Shown here piece by piece: positions 38,130 to 47,989 of a stretch of 64,000 nt of DNA. A model generated the notes under the pieces. It was not told the origin of the DNA, did not search any database, and saw only the letters and a list, made by a program, of their open reading frames with translations. This DNA is from Albidovulum sp. (lineage in GTDB: Bacteria; Pseudomonadota; Alphaproteobacteria; Rhodobacterales; Rhodobacteraceae): assembly GCA_028823855.1 (NCBI GenBank), contig JAPPFL010000065.1, positions 124,001-188,000 of the forward strand, given 5' to 3'. Positions within the stretch are counted from its first letter, which is position 1; each line of letters begins with the position of its first letter. The position numbers and the translations under genes are program-made.

Positions 38130-38744
38130 CCATCAGGTTTGTCCCGGCCGACCGAATGCGCGACGATTTCACGGACAAGCTTCCCGGCAGGCGGGGTTCG
38201 CCGGGAAGGACGGCGGCGGACAGCCGGCTGTTTTTGGAAGCGGTGCTCTGGCGGGTTCGAACCGGATCGCCGCGGCGGGATCTTCCATCGGCATTCGGCA
38301 ACTGGAACAGCGTTTTCGTTCCCTTTAGGCGCCGGGAAGGAAAGGGGGTTTTCGAAGGCGTTTTCAAGGAACTGCCCGGTTCGTTCGGACCCTGGGCGGG
38401 CGCAGGTGGACGGCACCGCGGTCCGGGCGCACGCGAAGGCTTCCTGCGGAATGGGGGCCCTGATCGGCGACAAGGCCTTCGATGGCGACTAGCTGGTGGT
38501 GAGGCTTGAAGCGCGCGGCAGAGCGGTGGCGATACCTTCGAAATCCAACAGGAAAGCCAAGCGCAGCCACGACAGGGCGATGTTAAAATGGCGGCACCAG
38601 ACCGAGAATTTCTTTTCGAATATCAAAGAGTTCCAAGCAATTGCAACGCGTTGCGACAAGACGATAGCCGGCTTCCAAGCCATCATCAGTCTCGTGGCGG
38701 GAGTGAACGCGGCGCGACGAAGCCAAACGAATCAAGGTCTTTAG
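38130..38744 (+). mobile_element. IS5-family transposase remnant with internal deletion
   Basis: One frame reads LPGRRGSPGRTAADSRLFLE, then AVLWRVRTGSPRRDLPSAFG and NWNSVFVPFRR, the IS5 N-terminal region. A second frame reads VDGTAVRAHAKASCGMGALI then GDKAFDGD and a stop: the first DDE motif (IDST.VRAHQH) is joined directly to ALIADKAYD, so about 90 codons have been deleted. After the stop: RAVAIPSKSNRKAKRSHDRA, then WRHQTENFFSNIKEFQAIAT and RCDKTIAGFQA, the C-terminal DDE Glu region (…ENFF.KLK.FR.IATRYDK). Non-functional. No terminal inverted repeats could be set by eye. Confidence 0.8.
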
Positions 38745-38932
38745 CCAACAGGCCCTAGTTGAACAGATTTACCTTGGCCCGCGGAGCGAGCGCGCAACAA
38801 CGCCGTCAATTTGAATTATTTGGAAACGGAAGGGTCGGCGCGGGATTGCAATCAGGCGGCGCATCCGACGGGCCGCCTAGCCCGGCCGCTGTCAAATTAG
38901 CTTCGGCCGGGCGACAAGCGATGAATTCAGAT

Positions 38933-39655
38933 TTATTCGCGGTTGCCGAACAAGTACAGCAGGAGCATGAACATGTTCAGGAAGTTGAGGTAAAGCGAAA
39001 GCGCGCCCATGATCGCCGCTTTTTCAAGCCACTGGGTCTGGCCGCCGTTCGCCATCTGAAGATAGGTCGATTTTATTTTCTGCGTGTCGTACGCCGTCAA
39101 TCCGGCGAAAATCAAGACGCCGATAACCGAGATAGCGAACATGATTGCCGGCGAGCCGAGAAAGATATTCACAATCATCGCGACGACCAGGCCGATCAAG
39201 CCCATAATCAGAAACGAACCCATGCCGCTGAGGTCTTTCTTGGTCGAATAGCCGTAGAGGCTCAGCCCGGCGAACGCGATGGCCGTGATCAAAAAGGTTT
39301 GAGCGATCGAAAAGCCAGTGTAAACCGCGAATATGTAGGAGATCGATAGGCCCATAAGCGCCGAAAACCCCCAGAATACGGCTTGAGCCGCTGCAACCGA
39401 TAAACGATTGACCATCGCGCCGAACAAAAAGACCACGCCGAGCGGGGCCAGCATAACAACCCATTGCAGAGGCGTGCTGAAAATCGCGTATAGAAGTTGG
39501 TCGTTCGTGCCTACAAAATAAGCGACGGCTCCGGTGATAATCATGGCTACGGACATCAGGCCGTAGACCTTGTTCATGTGCGCCCGCAGTCCCTCGTCGA
39601 TCTGCGCGCTGCGCGCGCCCGATATGCTCCGGCGGACCGTGGTGAATTCGTTCAT
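38933..39655 (-). CDS. Bax inhibitor-1/YccA family membrane protein
   Basis: 240 residues with seven membrane helices. Family text: LRAHMNKVYGLMSVAMIITG at the N-terminus and IFAGLTAYDTQKIKSTYLQM, then ALSLYLNFLNMFMLLLYLFG, at the C-terminus. The aspartates of the BI-1 pH-sensing pair lie in the last part. These inner-membrane proteins are thought to leak calcium or interact with proteases such as FtsH; the role in bacteria is unclear. The start is the ATG at 39655, with GGAGG five bases upstream (the ORF's earlier ATG at 39667 lies before the GGAGG). Confidence 0.93.
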   Translation of the reverse strand: MNEFTTVRRSISGARSAQIDEGLRAHMNKVYGLMSVAMIITGAVAYFVGTNDQLLYAIFSTPLQWVVMLAPLGVVFLFGAMVNRLSVAAAQAVFWGFSALMGLSISYIFAVYTGFSIAQTFLITAIAFAGLSLYGYSTKKDLSGMGSFLIMGLIGLVVAMIVNIFLGSPAIMFAISVIGVLIFAGLTAYDTQKIKSTYLQMANGGQTQWLEKAAIMGALSLYLNFLNMFMLLLYLFGNRE

Positions 39656-39796
39656 CAATGCCTCCATATAGTTGTGAACGGCGAATCGCCGCTTATTTCA
39701 TGCCCTATATATCGGAAACATCCGTCGGTATTTCAAGTCCGCCAAATTCAATTCCTATCTCGGCGCAGCTTGGATCCGATTCGAGTTCGCGCGAGA

Positions 39797-40765
39797 TTAG
39801 GGCTTGCCGACTTCCACGACCAGTCGACCTGTTGCCGACCTGTTCCTTAATTTCTCCAATGCCAGATTGGCGTCCTGAAGATCGAATACCGCGCTGACGT
39901 GCGGGCAAATGCGTCGGTCCTCGTACCAGGAAAAAAGCGTCTTCATGCTTTCGGCCGGAACTTCCGGTTTGTAGTTCATGTAGCCGCCCCAGAAGAAGCC
40001 GATAACCGTCAAGTTTTTAACCAGCAGTATATTGGCGGGAATCTTGGGGATATCTCCCGAGGCGAATCCCAACGGGATTAGCCGGCCGTCGGGATTGGTC
40101 GCCCGCATGGCAGCGTAGAATTGGTCGCCTCCCACGGGATCGTAGACGACATCCGCTCCCCCGAGGCGCTTTACTGCTTCCCTGATGTCCACGGCTTCAG
40201 AATCCAATAGGTGATGCGCTCCCGCCTTTTCGGCGACGGCCAACTTTTCGGCGCCTCTTGCCGCCGCAATGACTTCCGCGCCCAAGAGTCTACCGATCTC
40301 GATCGCCGTTCTTCCAACTCCTCCGGAAGCCCCCAGAACGAGAAGCCGCTCGCCGCTGCGAAGCCTGGCTCTGTATTCGAGTGCAACGTGGGTCGTGCCA
40401 TAAGCGACCTGAAAGCATGCGGCATGCCGATGCGACATTGAATCGGGAATCGCCGTGCAGTTGGCGGCCGGGTAGCATGCGTATTCTGAAAGCGCGCCGT
40501 GCGATCCAAATACGGCGACGCGCTGGCCTATACTGAAATTTTCAACTGCGGCGCCCTTTTGCTCGACGATGCCGCAAGCTTCCATTCCGAGGGCGAAAGG
40601 CAGGGCAGGCCGGACTTGATAGGCGCCTTTCGCAATCAACAAGTCGGCGAAATTCATGCCGACGGCGAGAATCCTAAGAAGAACTTCCCCTTCTCCTGGC
40701 TCGGGAACCGGTACTTCCTTCAGTTCGGCCGGGCCGCCGAGTTCGGTTATCAACATTGCGCGCAT
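39797..40765 (-). CDS. NADPH:quinone oxidoreductase-like (MDR superfamily)
   Basis: 322 residues. Zinc-free medium-chain dehydrogenase: N-terminal MRAMLITELGGPAELKEVPV, LPFALGMEACGIVEQKG, nucleotide-binding LLVLGASGGVGRTAIEIGRL and DVVYDPVGGDQFYAAMRAT. It probably reduces a quinone or an enoyl/enone with NADPH. The start is the ATG at 40765; the frame upstream to 40963 has no similarity and would overlap the divergent hisN leader. hisN lies 153 bases away on the other strand. Confidence 0.9.
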   Translation of the reverse strand: MRAMLITELGGPAELKEVPVPEPGEGEVLLRILAVGMNFADLLIAKGAYQVRPALPFALGMEACGIVEQKGAAVENFSIGQRVAVFGSHGALSEYACYPAANCTAIPDSMSHRHAACFQVAYGTTHVALEYRARLRSGERLLVLGASGGVGRTAIEIGRLLGAEVIAAARGAEKLAVAEKAGAHHLLDSEAVDIREAVKRLGGADVVYDPVGGDQFYAAMRATNPDGRLIPLGFASGDIPKIPANILLVKNLTVIGFFWGGYMNYKPEVPAESMKTLFSWYEDRRICPHVSAVFDLQDANLALEKLRNRSATGRLVVEVGKP

Positions 40766-40918
40766 ATTCTGTTCCGTCGTCAGTTTGGAAGTCGAATTCG
40801 AGAAAGATTGCCCATATATAGCCAAAGATCCTTGTCGGCCAGCGAGCAAAGGTTGACCTTGCCGCAGTTTCACTGTTTTTCGAATGCCGCGAACACTAAC
40901 AGGGAAAATTGAAAAGTC

Positions 40919-41749
40919 GTGCACTATTCCGAACTTGCAGCGGAACTGGAAACCGTGGCGCATGAATTGGCGGATGCCGCCAGAGATTCGATTCTTCCCT
41001 ATTTCCGGCAGGAATTCCTCGAAGTGGAAAGCAAGGAGGAGAATTCATGGGATCCGGTCACGGCCGCCGATCGCGAAGCGGAAAGCGCAATGAGGAAAAT
41101 CCTCTCGAGCCGGCGCCCGAACGACGGGATTCTCGGCGAGGAGCTCGAGCCCGTTGAAGGAAAGACCGGTTTGACCTGGGTTCTCGACCCGATCGACGGC
41201 ACGCGCGGATTTCTTTGCGGAGCTCCGACATGGGGAGTCCTGATAGCGGTCGCAGCGGAGAAAGGGCCCATATTCGGCATTGTCGATCAACCGTACACGA
41301 AGGAGCGGTTCGTAGGCGGGTTTGGAAGATGTTGGATGGACGGCCCTTCTGGCCGCCGGAATCTGCAAGTGCGTACGGGCAAGTCTCTGGAACGCGCGAC
41401 ACTCGCGACAACATATCCCGAGATCGGAACGAAAGCGGAATGCGCTGCATTTCGCCGATTGGCTGACCGAGTTCTTTTGGTAAGGTACGGAATGGACTGC
41501 TATGCCTACGCTCTGCTCGCGGCGGGACAGATCGATTTGGTGGTGGAGGCCGGGCTGAAGCCGTTCGACGCGCACGCTCCCATCGCCCTGGTTCGCGCGG
41601 CGGGCGGAATTGCGACGGATTGGAACGGAAACGCGGCGCACGCCGGCGGGCGCATGGTCGCGGCGGCAACAGAATCCCTGCACCGGGTCGCCCTCGAGGA
41701 ACTAAATGGCGGTTTATGTCGAACGCCGACGCTCTCGCTAAATTCATAG
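40919..41749 (+). CDS. hisN: Histidinol-phosphatase, inositol-monophosphatase type
   Basis: 276 residues, GTG start. Inositol-monophosphatase metal motifs: WDPVTAADREAE, GEELE, WVLDPIDGTRGFLCG and, at the C-terminus, AGLKPFDAHAPIALVRAAGG. The text WDPVTAAD and GLKPFDAHAP is characteristic of the HisN histidinol-phosphate phosphatase of alphaproteobacteria and actinobacteria, which makes histidinol for HisD. HisD is encoded at 8.7 kb. An inositol or PAP phosphatase activity cannot be excluded. Confidence 0.88.
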   Translation: MHYSELAAELETVAHELADAARDSILPYFRQEFLEVESKEENSWDPVTAADREAESAMRKILSSRRPNDGILGEELEPVEGKTGLTWVLDPIDGTRGFLCGAPTWGVLIAVAAEKGPIFGIVDQPYTKERFVGGFGRCWMDGPSGRRNLQVRTGKSLERATLATTYPEIGTKAECAAFRRLADRVLLVRYGMDCYAYALLAAGQIDLVVEAGLKPFDAHAPIALVRAAGGIATDWNGNAAHAGGRMVAAATESLHRVALEELNGGLCRTPTLSLNS

Positions 41750-42726
41750 CGAAGCTGGCCGAAAGCATCCGACCCGATTTTCGAAAATTGCATAGAAAGT
41801 GCATACTTGCGCGTGCTTTGATATTCTTTGCTTTGCATGATTCCGCCCGTAAAATGCAGTCGCCCCAAATTTTCGGCGGCGACTCCGATAATTTTTTTCG
41901 CCGGCGCGCCGCATAAGAAACAATTCAAGCAACATTTCTGTTCGCCGCTGTTTTGCATGCGCAGAACCTGATACTCTAGTAGAGTTCAATTTAAGCCGCT
42001 GCGGCCTAACGGCTAAGCTGCTCGACCGGGCGCCGAAAGCGGAACGGCAGGACGCATTCGTTCCAAGCTAAGGGACAAATCATATCCGGCTCGGGTTCGA
42101 ATTCGCGCAGTATACCGAAAAACGAATTTCGGTTTTCGCAATTGGACCGAAAACACAGGCGCGAATCCCAGCAATTCGAGGAATGCGCCTGCGAATCTCG
42201 CGAAAATCCTAGGTTATGAACGGCGCAAACGCATATCTTGGAAAAGGATATTATTGGGCGCCGTTGTCCTTGGGGAGAAAGTCAGGAGCGAATTTCAGAT
42301 CTTGCGCATAGGCCGATATCCGGCATGATTTCAAACAGGGTGTCCATTTGCCGGACGGACTGCTCGCGCGGCAAGAAAGGGATGAGCAATTTTAGAATCC
42401 AAGTGCTTTTGCGGCCGCTACAGCGGTTCATCTTGGTCTGGAAAGTGGCACGGCTTTCGCGGAAATGCCAGAGCCCGGCGAACGAGTGCGTCGTTGTAAA
42501 ATCTTGCAAGCTGAACCCGGAATATATTAGCCGAAAGAGGCTGAACCGCAGTTCAAAACGCAGATCCCATGCGAAGTACGGGCGACCTGCCCGTTGACAT
42601 CAACGGACACGCCGAGCCCGACCATGACTCGCGCCGCCCATCACAAGAAATTTGCGTCGGATTCGAGTTTGTCGCCGACCACTTTCGAATCACGCGTCTA
42701 GGCGACGGCCGCGAAGGGCATTTTGA
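41750..42726. other. 1-kb gap without recognisable gene
   Basis: Frames on both strands are short or overlap neighbours and match nothing. A tRNA-like GGTTCGAATT at 42096 does not sit in a pairing T-arm. Probably eroded DNA plus the 3' flank of the SCP2 gene. Confidence 0.4.
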
Positions 42727-43011
42727 TCAAAGCTTTCTTGCCAAACTGGCCGCGGCCGATAGATCGCCTCTCACGGATAGGTCGCCGGACATCATTGCAT
42801 TTAGAGGATCAAGGCCGCCATTGATAATCAGCTTGAAGATATCGGAACTGGCAGAAATCACGCAGTCGGCGTCGCCGCTTCCGACTCGCACGCCGGTGCC
42901 GTCGACGAAAATCGAGCCTCTATCTTCGATTTCGATTTGAACCCTGTATTCGATTCCGTTTGTCAGGCGGTCGGAAAGCAGCCCGGCGGCCTTGTCCAAA
43001 AATTCGCTCAC
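42727..43011 (-). CDS. SCP2 sterol-binding domain protein
   Basis: 94 residues forming one SCP2 domain: ADCVISASSDIFKLIINGGL, then MSGDLSVRGDLSAAASLARK. Stand-alone SCP2 domains bind hydrophobic ligands such as fatty acids or isoprenoids; in proteobacteria some take part in ubiquinone synthesis, but no such partner is near. It is divergent from the TPR gene (68 bases). Confidence 0.88.
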   Translation of the reverse strand: MSEFLDKAAGLLSDRLTNGIEYRVQIEIEDRGSIFVDGTGVRVGSGDADCVISASSDIFKLIINGGLDPLNAMMSGDLSVRGDLSAAASLARKL

Positions 43012-43079
43012 GAATTGCCTCCGGAGAAAATTGTTGCTATACTTGAAGTGCCAGCATATGGTGCTTCAACGCTCTGCTC

Positions 43080-43637
43080 ATGATCTCCCTGCACTGTTGC
43101 ATCAAATTTTGTGTCGCCGCAACCGCTGCGATGTTTTTTTCTACGTATCTGCTCGCGCAGACATCCGACTTGGACGAATTGTTCGAAACGCTGCAAGGCG
43201 ACGACCGAGCTGCCGCGATGGAAGCAGAACAGCGGATTTACGAGGCTTGGTCGGATTCGGGTTCGCCGTCAATGAATTTGCTGCTTCAAAGAGGTCGAAG
43301 CGCGATGCAGGCCGGTAATTTCGAGATTGCGATAGAGCACTTAAGTGCGCTGATAGATCATGCGCCGGACTTTGCCGAGGGTTGGAACGCGCGGGCAACT
43401 GCGTACTTTTATATGGGCGAGTTCATGCTGTCTGTCTCGGACATTTCCCAAACTCTGGCTCGAAACCCGAGGCATTACGGCGCCATGTCGGGATTGGGCA
43501 TGATATTGGAGCAGCTAGGAGAGCATGAGCAGGCTTCCGCGATTTTTGGCGAAGCGCTCGAGCTCCACCCTCACAGCCAGGGCCTGCAACGCTCGGTCGA
43601 AAGATTGCAGCGGAAACTTTACGAACGAACCTACTAG
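43080..43637 (+). CDS. Periplasmic TPR protein
   Basis: 185 residues. The N-terminus (KFCVAATAAMFFSTYLLAQT) is a signal peptide with a likely cut after LAQ. Three tetratricopeptide-like repeats follow (LLLQRGRSAMQAGNFEIAIE, NARATAYFYMGEFMLSVSDI, SGLGMILEQLGEHEQASAIF). It is a small scaffold protein of unknown partner. This single-gene TPR family is often found near SCP2 genes in alphaproteobacteria; that link is from memory. The helicase gene starts 25 bases downstream. Confidence 0.85.
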   Translation: MISLHCCIKFCVAATAAMFFSTYLLAQTSDLDELFETLQGDDRAAAMEAEQRIYEAWSDSGSPSMNLLLQRGRSAMQAGNFEIAIEHLSALIDHAPDFAEGWNARATAYFYMGEFMLSVSDISQTLARNPRHYGAMSGLGMILEQLGEHEQASAIFGEALELHPHSQGLQRSVERLQRKLYERTY

Positions 43638-43661
43638 CAGGCCTGGGATCAGCGCAATATT

Positions 43662-46600
43662 ATGCCAAGACGGGGACAGGTATCGGCCGTGACCGGCCCG
43701 ACAAACACGGGCAAGACCTGGTACGCGATCGAACGCATGCTCGGCCACCGAAGCGGCATGATCGGGCTGCCTCTTAGGCTTCTGGCGCGCGAAGTCTACG
43801 ACAGAGTCGTCAAGATTCGAGGCCCGTCCGTCGCGGCGCTCGTGACCGGCGAGGAGCGAATAATCCCTCCAATGGCCAAGTACTGGATCTGCACAGTCGA
43901 GGCGATGCCGCTGGGCACGGGCGCGGATTTTTTGGCCGTGGATGAAATCCAGCTTTGCTCCGACGCCGAGCGCGGCCACGTGTTCACGGATCGCTTGCTC
44001 AGGGCGCGGGGGCTTGCGGAAACGCTATTCCTCGGATCCGATACGATGCGAGGAGCAATCGGTCGGGTTGTGCCCGGAGTGAAGTTTCGCCGCCGGGATA
44101 GGTTTTCCAGCCTCGTTCATTCAGGACCTCGAAAGATTTCCAGGCTGCAGCCGCGATCCGCAATTGTCGGGTTTTCTGCGGAAAGCGTTTATTCGATCGC
44201 GGAATTGATTCGTCGCCACCGAGGCGGCGCGGCGGTCGTGATGGGCGCGCTTAGCCCCCGCACGCGAAATGCGCAGGTCTCGATCTACCAAAATGGCGAT
44301 GTCGACTTTCTGGTCGCGACGGACGCCATAGGCATGGGGCTGAATCTTGATATCGCCCACGTTGCGTTCGCGGGGCTTTCCAAATTCGACGGCAGGCGCA
44401 TGCGATCATTAGCATCTCACGAGCTTGCTCAGATCGCCGGTCGAGCGGGCCGCCACATGTCTTCGGGAACCTTTGGAACAACCGCGGAGGCGCCCGCTTT
44501 GGATCCCGCAGTTGCCGAGCGCATTGAGGAAAATCGATTTGCGCCGGTCGAGCGGCTGCAATGGCGAAATTCCGATCTTGAATTTGGATCGCCGGAACAT
44601 TTAATCGCTTCGCTGGACGAAGGCAGCGACAACCCCTTGTTCGCGCGCGCTCGCGAGGCCGACGATTTGATCGCACTACGCGAACTCTCGTCTAATTCCG
44701 TTATCCGGGCGAGGATCGCAAATCCACGCGATGTGAAGCTTCTTTGGGAAGTTTGCCAGATCCCCGACTTCCGCAAGGATTCCGCGAGCGAGCATGCGGA
44801 ACTGCTATCGCGCATTTTCGAATTCGTGCAGGGCGGGTTTATACCCGAAGACTGGCTCGAAGCCCAAATGCGGAAGATCGACCGAATCGACGGAGATGTG
44901 GATGCTTTGTCCAAGCGCATTGCGTACGTTAGAACTTGGACGTACGTCTCGCAGCGAGGCCACTGGCTGGAAGATGCCGCCCATTGGCGGGAAAGAACGC
45001 GTGCGTTAGAAGACCGCCTGTCGGATGCGTTGCACCTGCGTTTAACGCAAAGGTTTATCGATCTTCGAACAAGCGCGTTGGTAAAGGGCATGAAAAGAAA
45101 GGAAAAATTGGTGACGACAGTCAACGACAAAGGCGAAGTGACGGTCGAAGGCCAGTTCGTGGGCCGTTTGGAAGGTTTTAGATTCTTCCCGGATCCGGGT
45201 GCGGCCCCGGAAGCGTCTAGAGCGATCAAAGCGGCTAGCGCCCAGGCATTGGTTCCGGAGTTAATTCTTCGATCTCAGAAGTTTTCGAATGCACCGAACA
45301 ATGAATTGGGATTCACCGAACAGGGCGGACTGATGTGGGGCGATGTTGCCGTTGGAAAACTCGTCGCGGGTGCCGATGCGCTAGCTCCCCAGATAGAGGC
45401 GTTCGCGGACGAGGAAGCGGGCGAGGAAGTCAGAAGCAAGGTCGAGCGACGACTGAGAGTATTCGTTGATCACCAGATTTCATCGAATTTCGAACATTTG
45501 ATAGCCTTAAGGAACGACACCGAAATTGCTGGGATTAGCCGCGGATTCGCATTTCGCCTGATAGAGAATTTAGGAATCGTAAATCGCTGGGCTGTAGCGG
45601 AAGATGTCAAGGCATTGGATCAGGAGGCTCGCAAGCCTCTTCGCGCGCACGGCGTAAGATTCGGGCAATATTCCGTATATCTCCATTCGCTGCTGAAACC
45701 GGCTCCGACGCGCCTGAGAATCCTGCTTTGGTCGCTTTTCAAGGGAATCGAGGAATTTCCGCCTCCACCACCTCCAAGCCTGGTCACCATTCCTAAACTG
45801 GAATCCGCGCCCGAAGGGTACTATCCGCTCTGCGGATTTCACCATGCAGGCGATCTCGCGATCAGAATCGACATGCTGGAGCGGTTGGCCGATTTGCTGC
45901 GCGCTGAAGACAGCAGAGCGGGGTTTGAAGCGACTTCCGACATGCTCTCGATTTCGGGTCTGGGCCTTGAACAATTCGCAACGCTAATGCGCGGGCTCGG
46001 ATTCAATGCGAAGAGCGGAATCCGAAAAAAGGCCAAGCCGCCGAAGGCGGATAATGCGGAAAAGCAGGCGGAAGAGTTCGAGGACAGTGGTTCGGCAGAG
46101 GCGAATGCCGCGGCAAGCGTCGAAAATACCGCAGCGATGCCGGATGCGAATGGCCGGGCGGTCGGGAGCGTCGAGGAAGCCGGCGAGTCGCCGACGGCGG
46201 CGCTTGAGCGAGTCGGTGAAGCGCGCGCGGTGGTCGATCCTGCCTCCGGCCATGGTGTCGGAAAGGTCGAGCCTGCATCGGAGGCGGAAGAACGGGAAAA
46301 ACGGGAGGAGCGGGAATTCGCGGTACCGGAGAAGGGCGATTACGCGATCTCATCCAGTTCAAATGGAGGCGATTCGAGGCAGGCGACGGACTGTGAAGAA
46401 GAGGAGGTCGTCTTTTATACATTTTCTAGATTCGCCAAGCGAAAAAGTGAGTTTCGGCGGGAAAAAAGTAATCGCGCGCGCGCGGCGCCCGACTCGAGAA
46501 TTTCGCGAATTTCTACAGCGGCGGTCGACAAATCCCGCCAAAAGCCCGCCGTAAATCGGGTAGCAGCCAAGTCCGAGGGCTTTGGAAGCGGCAAGACGAA

Positions 46601-46718
46601 GGGCCGGAAACGAGTTAAGGCGCCGAACGAAAAAAGAAGCGGGCCAAGCTCGCCCAGTGTTGAGATCGATCCCGACAGCCCGTTCGCCGTCCTGATGTCC
46701 CTGAAGAAAAGACTTTGA
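43662..46718 (+). CDS. SUV3-like DExH RNA helicase
   Basis: 1018 residues. Two RecA-like domains with Walker A TGPTNTGKTWY (G12-T19), DEIQ Walker B (LAVDEIQL), LFLGSDT and motif VI QIAGRAGRH. This is the mitochondrial SUV3 type, an RNA helicase that in mitochondria works with PNPase. The central and C-terminal parts hold further helicase-associated segments. After about residue 785 comes a 200-residue tail rich in Glu, Ala, Arg and Lys, low in complexity, ending in SPFAVLMSLKKRL. Alphaproteobacterial relatives precede an S4-domain gene, fdxA and CarD; here the S4 gene is missing. Confidence 0.9.
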   Translation: MPRRGQVSAVTGPTNTGKTWYAIERMLGHRSGMIGLPLRLLAREVYDRVVKIRGPSVAALVTGEERIIPPMAKYWICTVEAMPLGTGADFLAVDEIQLCSDAERGHVFTDRLLRARGLAETLFLGSDTMRGAIGRVVPGVKFRRRDRFSSLVHSGPRKISRLQPRSAIVGFSAESVYSIAELIRRHRGGAAVVMGALSPRTRNAQVSIYQNGDVDFLVATDAIGMGLNLDIAHVAFAGLSKFDGRRMRSLASHELAQIAGRAGRHMSSGTFGTTAEAPALDPAVAERIEENRFAPVERLQWRNSDLEFGSPEHLIASLDEGSDNPLFARAREADDLIALRELSSNSVIRARIANPRDVKLLWEVCQIPDFRKDSASEHAELLSRIFEFVQGGFIPEDWLEAQMRKIDRIDGDVDALSKRIAYVRTWTYVSQRGHWLEDAAHWRERTRALEDRLSDALHLRLTQRFIDLRTSALVKGMKRKEKLVTTVNDKGEVTVEGQFVGRLEGFRFFPDPGAAPEASRAIKAASAQALVPELILRSQKFSNAPNNELGFTEQGGLMWGDVAVGKLVAGADALAPQIEAFADEEAGEEVRSKVERRLRVFVDHQISSNFEHLIALRNDTEIAGISRGFAFRLIENLGIVNRWAVAEDVKALDQEARKPLRAHGVRFGQYSVYLHSLLKPAPTRLRILLWSLFKGIEEFPPPPPPSLVTIPKLESAPEGYYPLCGFHHAGDLAIRIDMLERLADLLRAEDSRAGFEATSDMLSISGLGLEQFATLMRGLGFNAKSGIRKKAKPPKADNAEKQAEEFEDSGSAEANAAASVENTAAMPDANGRAVGSVEEAGESPTAALERVGEARAVVDPASGHGVGKVEPASEAEEREKREEREFAVPEKGDYAISSSSNGGDSRQATDCEEEEVVFYTFSRFAKRKSEFRREKSNRARAAPDSRISRISTAAVDKSRQKPAVNRVAAKSEGFGSGKTKGRKRVKAPNEKRSGPSSPSVEIDPDSPFAVLMSLKKRL

Positions 46719-46859
46719 ATGTTAGAACCGGGATCTGTTCAGAGTGGCATGTTATTGGCAAAAACTTGTCGGTCTCGTCGTTATAGTTGCCTTGAATGCA
46801 ACGAGGCGAATTTATATCTACACTGAAACGCGTCGCTCGCCGGGAATTCGATTACCCCC

Positions 46860-47198
46860 ATGACCTACATCGTCAATGATAGCTGCATCGCATGCAAATA
46901 CACGGATTGTGTCGAGGTTTGCCCCGTTGATTGCTTTTACGAGGGCGAAAACATGCTTGTTATCCACCCTGACGAGTGCATTGACTGCGGTGTCTGCGAA
47001 CCCGAATGCCCCGTTGATGCTATAAGGCCGGATACCGAGCCGGATACGGAAAAGTGGGTGGAATTCAACCGGAAATACTCGGAGCTTTGGCCCGTCATCA
47101 TTACGAAAAAAGATGCTCCGCCTGACGCGGAGACCCATGAATTCGAGGAAGGCAAATTTGACAAGTATTTCTCCGAGCGACCGGGCGAAGGCGGATGA
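46860..47198 (+). CDS. fdxA: 7Fe-type ferredoxin
   Basis: 112 residues. Cys motifs of Fdx[21 protein letters not shown] (CX7CX3C, 3Fe-4S plus 4Fe-4S type) and [17 protein letters not shown] (CX2CX2CX3C). It is a small electron carrier in the cytoplasm. It sits between the SUV3-like helicase and CarD as in related genomes. Confidence 0.96.
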   Translation: MTYIVNDSCIACKYTDCVEVCPVDCFYEGENMLVIHPDECIDCGVCEPECPVDAIRPDTEPDTEKWVEFNRKYSELWPVIITKKDAPPDAETHEFEEGKFDKYFSERPGEGG

Positions 47199-47437
47199 CT
47201 TTAGGGACTTCAACACCGGAAACTGCAGATTGCTGCCGGCAGAGGCAAGAATTTTCCTTAGATAGCGAACGGGCTGCCAGGACAAAGCATTGGTATACGC
47301 TTGCAGCATGAGGTCGACCGCGAAATCCTAAAGAAAGCGCGGCTGTCATGATCGCTCTGGTAAGAGAGCGATGCCTAAAGAGGCGGCTAGCGAGCTTCAA
47401 TTCATTGTCGGCTAGACAGCAACGGAACGAGAGATAA

Positions 47438-47956
47438 ATGGCCGGTCGAAAGAGATATTCCAAATTCCGGGTAAACCAGCATGTCGTTTATCCGTCGCAC
47501 GGTGTCGGTAAAATCGTGGCGGTTGAGAACCGGACGATTGGCGGCGAAGAGCATGAGCTTTATGTGATTTCAATTTCCAAGGAAAAGCTTACACTTCGGG
47601 TCCCGACTGCGAAAGCTCGTGAGACCGGCGTGCGCGGTCTCGCCACGGCCGACGAAATATCCAAAGCCTTGGATACCCTGAAGGGCCGGGCGCAGGTCAA
47701 GCGAGCAATGTGGTCGCGACGAGCTCAGGAATACGACCAGAAAATTAACTCCGGCGTACTTCAGAACATTGCGGAAGTTGTTCGCGACTTGCATCGCGGC
47801 GACGATCAAAGGGAACAGTCTTTTTCCGAACGCCAGCTATATGAATCCGCGCTTGATCGGCTGTCGCGCGAGATCGCGGCGGTCGAAGGAGTGGATTTGT
47901 CGATCGCATTAAAGCGCGTCAGCGACGTTCTCGATACGCGCTCAAGTCGTTCCTGA
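47438..47956 (+). CDS. CarD-family transcriptional regulator (CdnL)
   Basis: 172 residues with the RNA-polymerase-interacting Tudor-like N-terminus FRVNQHVVYPSHGVGKIVAV and a helical DNA-binding C-terminus (RLSREIAAVEGVDLSIALKR). CarD/CdnL binds the beta subunit of RNA polymerase and stabilises open complexes, helping rRNA transcription. It is the last gene of the helicase-fdxA-CarD group; the CDS has a short leader with GAACGAGAG. Confidence 0.94.
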   Translation: MAGRKRYSKFRVNQHVVYPSHGVGKIVAVENRTIGGEEHELYVISISKEKLTLRVPTAKARETGVRGLATADEISKALDTLKGRAQVKRAMWSRRAQEYDQKINSGVLQNIAEVVRDLHRGDDQREQSFSERQLYESALDRLSREIAAVEGVDLSIALKRVSDVLDTRSSRS

Positions 47957-47989
47957 ATGGCCCGGCCCGTTTTAATCATTTAGAGTTTC

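Noticed and set aside
42000..42115. tRNA-like stretch with GGTTCGAATT
   Set aside because: The bases around the T-loop-like motif do not pair as a T-arm and no anticodon or acceptor stem fits.
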